A stretch of DNA of 64,000 bases from Corticium candelabrum. Its lineage: Eukaryota; Porifera; Homoscleromorpha; Homosclerophorida; Plakinidae. This document shows, piece after piece, positions 10,741 to 22,400 of this stretch (positions within the stretch are counted from its first letter, which is position 1; each line of letters begins with the position of its first letter). Under the pieces are notes generated by a model that made no database searches, was not told the origin of the DNA, and was given only the letters and a program-made list of their open reading frames with translations. The DNA is taken from contig NC_085100.1 in the NCBI RefSeq assembly GCF_963422355.1, positions 6,110,068-6,174,067 on the forward strand. The letters run 5' to 3'. Made by a program: the position numbers and the translations under genes.

Positions 10741-11112
10741 CTTAATACTAGTAATTGAAGCTGTGTTTACACCGTCACTTCCACAGCTATGAGTCTTCTA
10801 AAAACCACTATAGAATTGTCGTGAAGAATTACAAATTTAGACACTATTTTTTCTAAGCGTGCTACTTGTAAAATCTATATAGTGACTGTTGTTTATAGTA
10901 TATAGTCTGTAAATAGTCTGTAAATAGTCTGTAGTCGTCAGAGTACAGCAATGAGAGTTAACACACACAGGACATACTAATCGCCTCTGGTTACCTAATG
11001 TTACATTCCCATATAAACGTCATAAGCCAAGAACGCTATCGATTTCACATTAAGTTGCAGACAGGTAAGTTCTGTTGTTTATTTCCAACAAGGCCTGGCA
11101 ATCGCAAACATG

Positions 11113-12540
11113 AATAGAGCGTTTTTATTGACGTCACATTTTTCTAACGCACATCAGTGTCGGCCATTTTTGTGTCCATGTGATACTTTGCGTGGTTGTC
11201 AGTTTAAGCAAATTTTGACCTCCCTCTCCTCTACTACACTTCCTGCCAGCAGGAAACTATCAAAGTACTCCGACAATCTGCTATCTGATACAAAATCTTG
11301 TTATTTAGCCAAGCTGGAACTGATTGGAGGGGTTGATCCACTGCAGTTGGAGAGACCATTGCTACAGAACACCATGTTTCCTTCTGTTGACAGTTCGGAC
11401 ATTGTCTCCTATTTAGTCCTTCAGACGAGCTTCATAACAGCCAAGCAGTTTAGAGTCTGCAAATGCAAATCTTTGGAAGTTTACAACCAGTCTAGAATTG
11501 GCTGGGTGAAAGATGTCTGTGCACATGTTGTGGGAGCTAGAAGTGTTGTGGAAACCTTAGTAATAATTATGTGGTAATTTATAGTAAAGATTCTTGTAGA
11601 GTATATATTTTACCTACAGTACCTGTCGGACAATCTGTGTCAGCTCTAAGTGAAAGGATTGTGAAAGAGAATACAGTCATGTCTGTTGTAATTTAATGTG
11701 AGAGTTCAATAATCTTTGGTAGACAATCAACTGACATGAGATCCAAGTTTCTTCTTAATTAATGGTCCGTATTTGTTTGTGTGAAAATTTCTGTGCTATA
11801 CTTGGGAAATGTAAAGGAAGTGGACATGCTATGATAATGTAACATGAATAGGTAACATAGCATGGTGCTATAGTAGAGTAAATCCTGTAAGTGTAGAATA
11901 TTGTAAGACACCCCACAGTCTGAAATTTTACAGGTTCCTCATTCTCAAAGATGCAATAAAACACCTCACTTCATGGTTGATTTGCGAAAATTAAGACAGG
12001 AGATGTTGTGCACATTGCAACTGCATGGCTGGACTTGGAGAAGCTTGCACACATGTTCCTGTATTCAGTTTTTCTCTGAAGCGTATACTTCAATTAATGG
12101 TAAATTTGCACACAGTAGAGGCGCCATTTCAATTTACTCAGAAGGACAAACCTTACAGGCCAGTGAGAGAATTAGATATGTCATCTGTCAAAAGCCAAAA
12201 GAAGAAAATTGACAATGCAATTGCTATAGCAAACCTCTCTTGCGCATCTGTAATTGCCGTCTTTTTTTGAATGACCTAGATTCTGCGTTGGTAACAGTCT
12301 GGATCAGTTCATGAAACAAATCAGCTGGTCTTGAAGTTCTTCCTCCTAGAACAACCGGTATACGGAAAAGAGTCTTTATCACGCCCCAATCTGCTGGAAC
12401 ATCCAACAACTATACACAATACCAGTAGTGTACTACAAGAACGGGCAGAAAATGGCACCAGTTAGATCTCAGCATGCACAGTTGAACACCAAAATGGTGA
12501 CTTCCGGCATTGTGACGTCATGTGAAAACACTATTACTCT
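11113..12540 (+). mobile_element. Nested element with imperfect terminal inverted repeats and SWIM-protein remains
   Basis: The ends are imperfect inverted repeats of about 60 bp. The left end reads AGAGCGTTTTTATTGACGTC then, further in, CCATTTTTGTGTCCA. The reverse complement of the right end reads AGAGTAATAGTGTTTTCACA, TGACGTCACA, then CCATTTTGGTGTTCA. It interrupts repeat copy A exactly where copies B and C are continuous (ACATGAATTGCACTGTTCTA). The interior holds coding remains of a SWIM-domain protein. A clear target-site duplication could not be fixed. Confidence 0.6.
11320..12200 (+). pseudogene. SWIM zinc-finger / YqaJ-type mobile protein, N-terminal fragments
   Basis: The frame 11,110-11,577 carries a motif set typical of a large invertebrate family of SWIM plus YqaJ-nuclease proteins: DIVSYLVLQTSFITAKQFR and SLEVYNQSRIGWVKDV, with PPVDSSDI-like text just before. 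About 450 bp later the SWIM Cys/His end appears (MAGLGEACTHVPVF, 12,025-12,070), followed by a characteristic PYRPVRELDMSS stretch. The part in between and the YqaJ nuclease are absent or unreadable. The protein family is repeatedly seen with mobile DNA; the exact role is unknown. Confidence 0.55.
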
Positions 12541-13175
12541 GTTCTAGTAAGAAACTCTTTCATGAACATTTTGCACATATGATTGGCTGTTCGTCCATTG
12601 TTTCTGGTTGCCATGTACGACATAAAGGAAATGCCTACTGCTCCATGATTGGGCGACACAAAGGAGGCGTGGTATATTCCTACAGCATGACAGACAAAGT
12701 CAGTCAGCCAGCCAGCCAGCCAAATTGTTTTACTAGTTTTTAGCATTTTGTCATATGGGGAACACTAGCAGAAAATGCATGAACTGGGGAGAAAGGCAAG
12801 GCACTAAAGGAAAATGAATAGATGCAGAGTTCATGTCATAGTGGCAACAGCGTTTTCTGTGACTCTTAAAAAATGTGACAAAGTTGTCTTAAGAAAGGTG
12901 TCTAAGTTTTCAACGAACAGACTAAATGAGGATAATGTAGTTAGCAGAGACAGATACATCCAGTGCTTCACTCATTAAAATAATATAACTTAATTTAAGA
13001 AGCACTTTATTTCTAATGAAAAAATGTGTACCTTAGTATGTAGACAAGTTATATTCTAATAACACAGCCAGCCACATAGCCCACAGATCGGAATTCAGTT
13101 TAGCCCTATAAGTTTAGAGTATGCTACTCACCAAGTCTCATCATTCTTACAATCTTTCATTTCATAGCACTCATT

Positions 13176-14185
13176 GCTTAAATTAATTGGCGAGCAAAGC
13201 AAGCCTCTCTCGTCGTGTCAATTGAAGTCGTGATATATTTTATTCATTAATTAATTAATTTATTTATTTATATACATGAGTCAGCAATTGCATATGGATT
13301 GACGGCCAAACAAGATGGATCGACATAACGTCGATGCCAGATGAATGCAATTTTGACTCGGCAACCCATGCTCTAACACCTGAGTCAAGCATTCCCTTTT
13401 GAGAAGTCAACTCTACTAAAATTTCTTGGTGAGAAGAGTGAGGTGACTCTTAGTTTTGCTCCCATACACGACTAAGAAGCAAAGGAGACTGAGGCTTGAC
13501 AAAAGGAATGGGAAGAAAGCTAGAAGAAGAGCAAAGTCCGTTTTCTGAGTTCCCGTGCGTTAGTTTGACAAAAATTATTGCTACGCAACCATTGTTACGT
13601 GACTGAGTAGAAACAGAATACCTTCGCTTGCCTATTAAACACAATGTTGCACGAACATTTACTATGCAGGATACTGGGTAGTTCATTACAGCCAATTTAC
13701 TGCATGAAGTGACATTTATTTGAGGTCTGACAGAGACTGACATGATGTTGATGTTGCTTCTGTGTAGCCATTGTATGTCTGAAATTATTCAAGTGTTCTG
13801 AATGCAGTACAGTATGTAAGCCATAAACATCCTGACAAAGTTTCTGCTGATATGCTTTGACAAGTTGTCACAACTGCCACAAACTGGTAGCAATTTGAGT
13901 TGCATTGGCCAGGACTATTCATTGAGTGACCATTGTACACTCATGATTTCTTTATAAGGTCATAGGATGGCTCAGTCTGCTAACTTGCCAACAACAGTGA
14001 GCTAATCTCAATACCAGAACTTTCAGAAAGATTGTAGACTAATTTGGTATATGGGGATACTCTTCAGAACCCTGCATCTTCCAGTAGATCTACTGTAAAT
14101 CAAGAGAGTTCGTAGAGTTGTAATGGAAAGTTACTCACAAGAGCAGAGATGTGAGTGGTTCAAACATGAACCAATAACTTCAACT
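13176..14185. other. Intergenic stretch, AT-rich, nothing recognised
   Basis: It contains a short TTAATTAATTAATTTATTTATTTA-like run near 13,245 and a 97-codon minus frame (13,450-13,743) with no recognisable domain. No repeat partner within the window was found. Confidence 0.4.
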
Positions 14186-14845
14186 AGTAATTGAAGCTGT
14201 GTTTACACCCTCGCTTCCACAGCTATGAGCCTTCAAAGTCTTGACACCACGTACGTTAGGAGTAATTGTCGCATAGAATTACGAATCTACACACTATTTT
14301 CTTTTAAAAGTGCTACCTGTAAAATTTATCTAAAGTTGTACATTGCAAATGCCACTTGGCATGACCGCAAGGTCCATAAATAGTCTGTAGTCGTCGAAGT
14401 AGAGTCATCGTATACAGGACATAAATCTCTCATGGTTACATCATGTTAGATTACCGTATAAATATCGTAAAAGCAAGAAAACTATTGATTTCACATGAGC
14501 AGTTGCAGACATGTAAGTTCTGTTGTTTATTTCCAACAAGACCTAACAATTGCAAACATGAATTGCACTGTTCTGGTAAGAAAACTCTCATGAAAGTTTG
14601 GCGCATACAATTGATTGTTCGTCCATTATCTTTGGTTGCCATGTACGACATTAAGGAAAATACTGTTCCCTGATTGAGCCACACAAAGAAGGCATGGCAC
14701 ATTCCTGCAGCGTGACAGACATAGCGGCCAGCCAGCCACATAGTCCCCAGATTGGAAATCAGTCCAGTCCTATACGTTTAGATTATACTACTCACCAAGT
14801 CTCATGACTTTTACAAAGTCCCTTTTCTTATGGCTCATAGCTGAA
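14186..14845 (+). repeat. Composite repeat copy B, tandem with copy C
   Basis: An uninterrupted copy of the repeat seen as copies A and C. It opens with ACTAGTAATTGAAGCTGTG and ends near TTATGGCTCATAGCTGAA. A small inverted pair, CAGCTATGAGCC near the start and GGCTCATAGCTG at the end, may mark the true ends. It contains the ATTGATTGTTCGTCCATT block and the CAGCCAGCCACATAG block shared with the module at 2.0 and 52.4 kb. Open frames across it are antisense shadows. Confidence 0.85.
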
Positions 14846-15502
14846 ACTAGTAATTGAAGCTGTGTTTACACCATCGCTTCCACAGCTATGAGCCTCCAAA
14901 GTTCCACGTATGATGATTTAGTTGTCGCGAAGAATTACGAATTCAATATACACACTTTTATTTCTAGACATGTATGCCACCTGTAAAATTTATCTAAATC
15001 ATATGTAGCGACTGTTGTTTTGCATGATCGTAAAACAGTGTACCCTCAGTCGAAGCAGAGTTATCGTATACGGGACATAAAATCGCTCATGGTTATGTAA
15101 TGTTAGATTCCCGTATAAATATAATGAAACCAAGAAAGTGATCGATTTTGCATAAGCAGTTGCAGACAGGTGAGTTCTGTTGTTTATTTTCGACAAGATC
15201 TGGCAATCGCAAACATGAATTGCACTGTTCTAGTAAGAAAACTCTCTCATCAAAGTTTTGCGCATATGATTGGCTGGTTCGTCCATTGTCTTTGGTTACC
15301 ACGTACGACATAGAGGAAATACTGTTCCCTAATTGGACCACACAAAGGAGGCGTGGCACATTCTGCATCTGTGACAGACATAGTCAGCCAGCCACATAGT
15401 TCCCAGACCGGAAGTCGGTTCAGCCCTATACGTTTAGAGTACGCTACTCGCCAAGTCTCATGACTTTACAAAGTCCAGTTTCTTATGGCACATAGCTGAA
15501 CT
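14846..15502 (+). repeat. Composite repeat copy C
   Basis: Directly follows copy B in the same orientation with the same opening (ACTAGTAATTGAAGCTGTG) and ending (TTATGGCACATAGCTGAA). It differs from B by scattered substitutions and short indels, so the pair is a tandem duplication or two nearby insertions of moderate age. No protein is encoded. Confidence 0.85.
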
Positions 15503-15941
15503 ATATATTATGATTGCAATAGTAAGTGTCAAATGTTCAATTATTATTAAATCCAGAATTTTGATTTACAAAGGTTGGAAAGCTTCCCTACTCTCACATG
15601 AATCAACATCATAACTGTAGACCACAAAGAGTGTAGGAATAAAAGTGTGATTTCAAGAATCTTTACTATTCTTGCAGAATTAATTGTGCGATCATAGCAG
15701 GTGTATGTACTGTATATTAAGAAAATTGAAGTGCGAATTGTGTGATGGGCACAACCACACAAAATCATGCGACTTTGTTCCCCACACAAATAGTTACTTT
15801 CACAAATACAAGCATTCTGTGGTTTAGAATATCATCAATATCTCTCACACTGTTAAATGTAGAAGAAGTAGAAAGAGCACGCTGTGATATGTTCAAAGTG
15901 TGTTATTGCATTAATGCAACATGTTTTGTGCTCATGTTTAG
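15503..15941. other. Probable intron of the Ras-family gene
   Basis: The stretch ends at the splice acceptor TTTAG at 15,937-15,941 of the Ras-like exon. No other coding signal was seen. Confidence 0.4.
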
Positions 15942-16401
15942 GAAGTCTTCAGTGCTGTTCGTGAACAGTATATGAGGGACGGAGATTCCTTTTTACTTGT
16001 ATTTTCTCTTACTTCGAAGCTGTCTCTTAATTCACTTGAAACAATATTCAAACAGCTGTCAAGGGTTTTAGGGACTGAGTCCACACCAGCAGTTGTAGTG
16101 GGCAATAAGGCAAACACTGTTCAAGTGTAAGAAGCAATAATCACTATTGTAAGGCTATTCTCTACAGAGTGATTTGATTGAAGATCGAGAAGTCTCAGCA
16201 TCTGAAGGTCAAGAGTTGGCCAGCCGATATCATTGCAGTTACTTGGAGACTTCAGCTCTAAATCGCATAAACATAGATGAAGCTTTTCATGAGGCAGCTC
16301 GACTTGCCAAGGCCGCCAGGGTTCAAACACAAAAACATGCAAGAAAGCATAAGGAACAGAAGAAGGACAAGGCTCAACAACGATGTTGTATTATTTTGTA
16401 G
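15942..16401 (+). CDS. Ras-family small GTPase, last two exons
   Basis: Two exons, 15,942-16,124 and 16,168-16,401 (stop TAG included), joined by a 43-bp intron with GTGTAAG donor and CTACAG acceptor, both phase 0. The first begins at the Switch II region (EVFSAVREQYMRDGDSFLLV), right after where DTAGQ would be encoded, and ends in the G4 box GNKAN. The second holds the G5 region (YLETSALNR), a Lys/Arg-rich tail and a C-terminal CIIL prenylation box preceded by another Cys; Leu at the end favours geranylgeranyl. This is a membrane-anchored signalling GTPase of the Ras/RERG/Rap sort. The G4 consensus NKxD reads NKAN here and G5 has SAL in place of SAK. Exons for G1-G3 were not found; they may lie left of the repeats. 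It is convergent with EXOSC8, stops 76 bp apart. Confidence 0.85.
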
Positions 16402-16476
16402 CTTTCATTAGTGAGTCATTGACTTTCTGTAATTTTTTTATATTCATGATGTTAATACATTCACTTGTTACCATTT

Positions 16477-19400
16477 CTACACCGTGTTTATCAAGGACGT
16501 CACCACTTTGGCACGTTCCACTGCAATGTTGACATACAATGCCAAATCCTGAGATGAAAGAGGAGAACCTCCTGCATATTACAAACATGGCATTAATGCT
16601 GCCCTACTTAATGCATGCCTAGTTTGTGCACTAGCTGTACCAGATTTGTTGCACCCAACCAAGATTCCATTTTCTGTTGCAGTTACAGTGAGAACAGCTC
16701 CACATAGTGATTCTTCATAATCATTTGGATCTGTCAACTGGTGAATACTGCAAAGACACAATCCATATAAGTTACTAGATCATTAGCCCGTTCCTCGCCC
16801 GGGAAAGGTAATTAACACAAATTCCAATTATTACAATTCAGTTATTGAGCGGAGAAAACACATCATGCACGCGGTCCTCATATGCTTTCACGTTATCAGC
16901 TTGCAGTTACCGTTTAGTCATGAGAATGGCCATGTAGTTTGGCGTACCAAGGCCAGTACGTTTATGTCCTGTGTATACTGGTGCCTTCGTGGTAGATATG
17001 TGATTGTGGTAAGAACAACAGACGTCCCATTCATGACTCACTTCAATGCGGAAGTAGGGAATACACTCCATCCGCCGTTAGAGCGAAACCCAGGCACGAA
17101 ACGGCTAGTTTCAATCGGCGAGAAATCGACCGTCTTTCGTGGCATGTGCATGGGGATAGTACGTGTCAAAATTCGAAGTCGCACCGCGGTCACGTCGTCG
17201 CGAGATTTCATGTGAGGGTCGACTCCTCGAGAGGGGACCGTCTAAATACCGAAGCGTGCGTTTGCATTGTGGTGTGAAACGCAGTCTTCATGCACAATTC
17301 GTGGCGATTGGCCTGGAAGTTTTGGCGTGGTGGATGTTACAGACAGACAAACAGATCAGACTTTTATTGATAGTGACGCATTGTCACTATCTAGGAATGG
17401 CTGAGGGTGTCAATACATAACCTCGTTTACGCCCCCTTTCTATCTTGGCTTAGACGCACAACTGCAAAACAAATAGCATTATTACTGAAGTCTCTCGCTT
17501 TCTTCTCTATGTGTGCCAAGTGTACTACCGTCTTAGATCTTAGAGAGTACTGTTGATGGTTGCTGACGTCACGTAGTAGTGCGTAGAGAAGTTGATCACG
17601 TGGTTCGTAGAGTGCGTGCTTTTAGCTGTTTGTTGAGAAGAAAGAGTGATTGCTACATTGACGTGAATACCTGAGCGTTACATTTGGGGGCCTGTCCGGG
17701 AGTGAGCGAAATGTTATAGCGTTTCTCAAGTAGCTGGTCGACAGACAAGCAGAGAAGCTAGCAAAGACGGGGCGGAAGAACACAGGAAGGCGCGAGCGCA
17801 CACCGCAGTCAGAAGAGACACAGATGACTGAGATGGAATTAAAAGCTTAGGCGTCGTCTCGAGGAAGTGGAGCGGGAGCGCGACAAAGCAAAGACCGCCG
17901 CTGCAGAAGCCACGTCGGCAGCAACGAGCCTAGACAAACGGCTAGAACGAGCTAGTGAAGACAACAAGAACCTGGCCACAGAACTAGAGCAAGCTGCTAC
18001 AGAAGGTGCCGAGTTGGAGCAAGAATTACGGGCTCGCGAAACTGACGCCACTGCCGCGCAACAGGAATTGTGTCAAAGTCCAAGAAGAGTTCGAGGCGCT
18101 GGAGAGTCAGTCGAACTTACGGTACTACGCGCGGAGAAAGCCGCTCGGGAGAAGTTGGATGACACAATTCGTTCGCTTTCGGATGAGAAATCGGTGCCTC
18201 AGCAGCGAATTGTCGTTTGCTGACAGGAACGCAGAAGCTGATGCGTCCGCGCTCGGGTGTCATTTGGAGGATCTGGAGTCATGTATAGACGTCACTGGTC
18301 GTGAGACGCGTAAAGAGCCAGGTGCAGGTGCAACTGTTTCTGAATCCTGTAAAGTGCAAACGTACAAACGCGCCAGTGAATGTGTTACCAGGGAACAGGA
18401 TCGCTCCCCAGTAGAGGGGTACTGCGGAGAGAGACTCTCCTGGAGCTCCCGCTCCACTTCCTCAAGCTATGCAGGGGCCGCGGAGTGGATCTCAGGAAGT
18501 ACACTTAGCAGGTAGTGAAGATGCTTCCGAGAGGGCATCTGGTGAGCTGTTACTTGGGTGGACGTCCACTGCAATAGCATTTCAGTTGCCACGTTCGGAG
18601 GCTTATCGTGGTGACCAGGTAATAATGAGGATTCTGGGCGAGACTTCCTCCGCGAATTTGAACGGCATCCAATACTGGCAGGCTGGACTGGAAAAGTTAG
18701 GCGGCTACAGTTTGAAGTGCGATTGAAGGGAACAGCGTTATAGGTATATGAGTCGTTACCAAGAGATAGTCGGAAGACCTGCGACGGATGCTTGGTTGCA
18801 GATAATGCAGCCGGTACGCTTAAAAGAATACAAGCAGGCTGACTTACATGAGCGGGAACAGCGAGTAGGGGAGTTGGTTGCAGATTATGCTTGCGCGAGA
18901 CACCGGCTCTTCGACAAGGCGTACGGTAACTGTCATAGCGACGGCAAGACTCGCGACAGTTTGCTAAAGGGAGCGTTCAAGAGAGGACTGTTGGACAAAG
19001 TCAAGAGGCGGTTGCCACACTCTCCAGAGTCATATCAGGATGTTCTATTACAAGATCGTCAGATTGAAGCGGAGGATCGGGCTAGCTTAGGCAAGTCAGA
19101 AATCAGTTGTGGAAAGCTTAGTCGGCCGCCAAGGGACAGGAAGCTAATAGAAGGGCATGCTCCAACAAGGAGACTCGAAGCAAGGAGAAACAAAAAAAGG
19201 AGAGACAGAGACGACAAGAACTTCAAAATTCGATGTTTCAGGTGCATGGCCAAAGCGGATCACTACGCGTCCGACTGCCCAGTATCAGATGAGGACTTAA
19301 CCCAGGTTAGAACCGTAAACTTAGCCAAAATGAGGAAAGAGCAGGAAAAAAGTAGGGATAATCCAGTCTAAGGGACTGCCGCAGGCATTGCTGGAGATGG

Positions 19401-22400
19401 AAACTCAACCAGTAAAGGCGAAGCAAGGTGATGCTATCCGCCCAATTGCTAAAGTCACCCTTGATGATGTCGTTGTAGAGGCGTTCCTGGACACGGGGTC
19501 GGATGTCAGTATTATTGCAGAAGACGTTTTTCGTCGGATTGACCCAAAACATAAGGAAAGGAGGCCGTTCGACAAAAAATTGGTCTATTTCACCAGTGAG
19601 AGATCCCAGTTTTAGAATTGGCTTTGATTCCAGTAGAATCTGGCGACAAGGTCGCTGAAGTTCCCGTGTATGTCCAACGAAATGCCGAAAGACAGCATCT
19701 TCTGAGAGCTCGAGTCACATTAGACGGACAATAGCCGCGAGGTCAGCCGGCAGTATTCAAACAGAACGAACAGGCGGAGAAGATGAATAGTATGGAAGAC
19801 ATGGTTGTCGAAGTGGAGGGAGACGGCCTCAGCCTCGTTTCTTTGACAAACAGGTCGAATAAACCAGCTATTTAAACGTAACTCCTTGGTTCGTAGCGCC
19901 CAACAATGCGAGGTGGTAGAGAATACGCTGTTGGAAACGGGAGTCCAAGAAAACGTGAAAGATTTGGTTGCTGAATATCATAAAGTTTTCGCATTGGAAG
20001 GTTCCGAGTTAGGGAAAACGCCCTGGTTGAGCACGTGATCGACGTCGGAAGTAGTCCACCAATCTACCAGCGCGCGAGAGGCTTCCTTTTCCGTTGCGTG
20101 CTAAAGCAGCGCAGATGGTCGATGAGATGCTGGAAAAAAGAATTGCCCAGCCATCGGACAGTGCGAGGCCTAGTCCTGTCGTCTTAGTGTGGAAAGCAGA
20201 TGGCAGCTACCGATTCTGCGTCGACTACCGGAAATTGATTCGGTTACCAGGAAGGATGTTTACCATTGTCAAGGATAGACGATCTTATTCATCAGCTAGC
20301 GGGGACAAGCTACTTTAGCTGCCTGGACGCTGCGTTCGGGTATTGGCAGGTACCCTTGGCGGAGACGTCGAAAGAGAATTAAACCTTTTATAACCCATTC
20401 AGGGTTATACGAATTCAAGGTAATGCCGTTTGGGTTGTGTAATGCACCCGCAACATACCAAAGGATGATGCAAGCACTACTACGAGGACTGGAAGAGTTT
20501 GCTGTGGTCTATTTAGATGATGTCCTTGTATTCTCGAAGAATCTCGAAAAGCACCTTCGCCACTTGGCGTTGGTCTTCGAGCGGTTCAGAAAGGCGAATC
20601 TAAAATTGAAGCCAAACATGTGTCGCATAGCAAGATTGGAGACACTGCACCTGGGTCATATCATCTCGAAATACGGCGTCAGTGCGGATCCAGGAAAAAC
20701 GGATGCCGTGCGTCAGGTTGCCGAACCAAAGAATGTCAAGGAATTACAGTCGTTTCACGGGTTGGCTTCGTACTATCGGAAGTTTGTGGCGGGGTTTGCA
20801 AGCCCGACACACAGCACCTTTGAGAAGGCTGCTAAAAAACAAGGAGCCGTTTGTTTGGCCTCCAGAGTGTCAGATAGCTTTTGACGAGTTAAAAAAAGCG
20901 ATTGACCTCCGCACCGATCCTTGCGTACCCTGACTTCAATCGTCCTTTCGCAGATGCGACAGATGCTAATGGTTTTGGACTTAGAGCTGTCTTGGAGCAA
21001 GAGGGAAGTGACGGACTTCTGCACCCTGTCGCCTACGCAGGTAGAAGCCTTACGCCAGCGGAGACTCGTTACGAGATCTCCGAATTGAAAGCGCTTGCAG
21101 TCGTATGGGCACTAAAGAAGTTTAGAGCATATCTGCTAGGCCACGAGGCTGTTGTTTACACCGATCACGCCGCAATGCGTTCATTGCTGGCCACGCCTAA
21201 TCCGTCCGGGAAGCTTGCCGGCTGGGGAATAATGATAGAGGAGATATCGCCCGAGATCAGGTACCGTGCTGGCCGAGTCAACCACAATGCCGACGCTTTG
21301 TCTTGTTGAAACGGACGTCCGGTCGTTACAGCAATAAAGCGACTGAGAGAATGGCCGCATCAGTGGCGGTTGTCGAACACTAGAAGAAACTGGAAGAATT
21401 TAGCGAAAGCCGTGAAGAGATAGTGGACGCAAATATTGCAGAGATCCAGAAGTTCGTAGTAGAAGGCGTGTTGCCGGACGACGGGAGAAAGCTCGGTACC
21501 TGGCGTTGACACAAGGATGGTTTGAGATCATCGACGACATTGTGTTACGTAGAGCCCACAGCTCCATATCGTGTTCGTGTGGCTGTCCCAGAAGAACTGA
21601 AGTCTCTCCTGTTGACTGAAGTGCATGGAGGCCGCTTTTCTGGGCATTTTTACGGAAAAGGCTATGTACAGGATACCTTCCAAGCGGTATTGGTAGAACG
21701 GTAGGCGTAAGAACATTCCGCTCATTTGCCGCACATGTCTTCCGTGCCTCAAAAGGGATGGGCCTGGTAGAAAGTTACATTACATCCGGAGTTGAAGCCA
21801 ATTCCTGTTGGTGAGCTCTTTGAGAGGGTGGCAATGGACGTGTTGTCGTTGCCGCGTACCCGGACGCGAAATCGTTACATCGTCGTATTTGTCGACTACT
21901 TGACGAAATGGCCTGAACATTTGCCACCCCAGACCATAAGGCTACCACTATAGTCAAATTATTAATTGAGCGTGTCGTCTATCGTCACGGAGTACCGGAG
22001 ATGTTGTCCGACCGCGGGGTTGACTTCTTATCTGCTCTTAGTACAGAGATTTACCAATTGCTAGCTATGAATAAGGTCAACACCACTGCGTACCATCCGC
22101 AAACGGACGGAACCCTAGTAGGAATGCTGGCAAACACATGGAAATTAAGGTGAAAAGTGGAATAAATATCTGCCTTTTCTGCTTTGCGTACCTGGTGAAA
22201 GTGCACCGTTCTAAGCGGGAGTCACGGTTTTTTTCTATTGTACGGCCGGGACGCCCGAATACCAACGGAAGCGTCATTGAAAGGCCCAAAATCAGCAGCA
22301 CAGCGGGATTTTCTTCTGCGTGTGAAATAGCTCGGAACAATATAAGAGAAGCTCAGGAACGCTACAAGGGTCAGTATGACAAGAAGACTACTCCAATCAA

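Larger units (their letters stand above)
10744..13175. repeat. Composite repeat copy A, split by two insertions
   Basis: Three blocks line up in order with the intact copies B (14,186) and C (14,846): about 10,744-11,115, about 12,535-12,720 and about 13,066-13,175. The breaks hold a nested 1.4-kb element with SWIM-protein remains (11,113-12,540) and an unrelated 345-bp stretch (about 12,720-13,066). The first block starts with ACTAGTAATTGAAGCTGTG, as do the other copies. Within the first block the 10-bp unit TAAATAGTCTG is repeated near 10,910. Confidence 0.75.

Noticed and set aside
10744..15502. CRISPR-like array (repeats with unique inserts)
   Set aside because: The units are ~650 bp, diverged and eukaryotic; the inserts are nested mobile elements.
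16865..17420. Overlapping plus frames of 116 and 85 codons
   Set aside because: No recognisable domain, no splice-consistent partner, and inside EXOSC8 intron 8.
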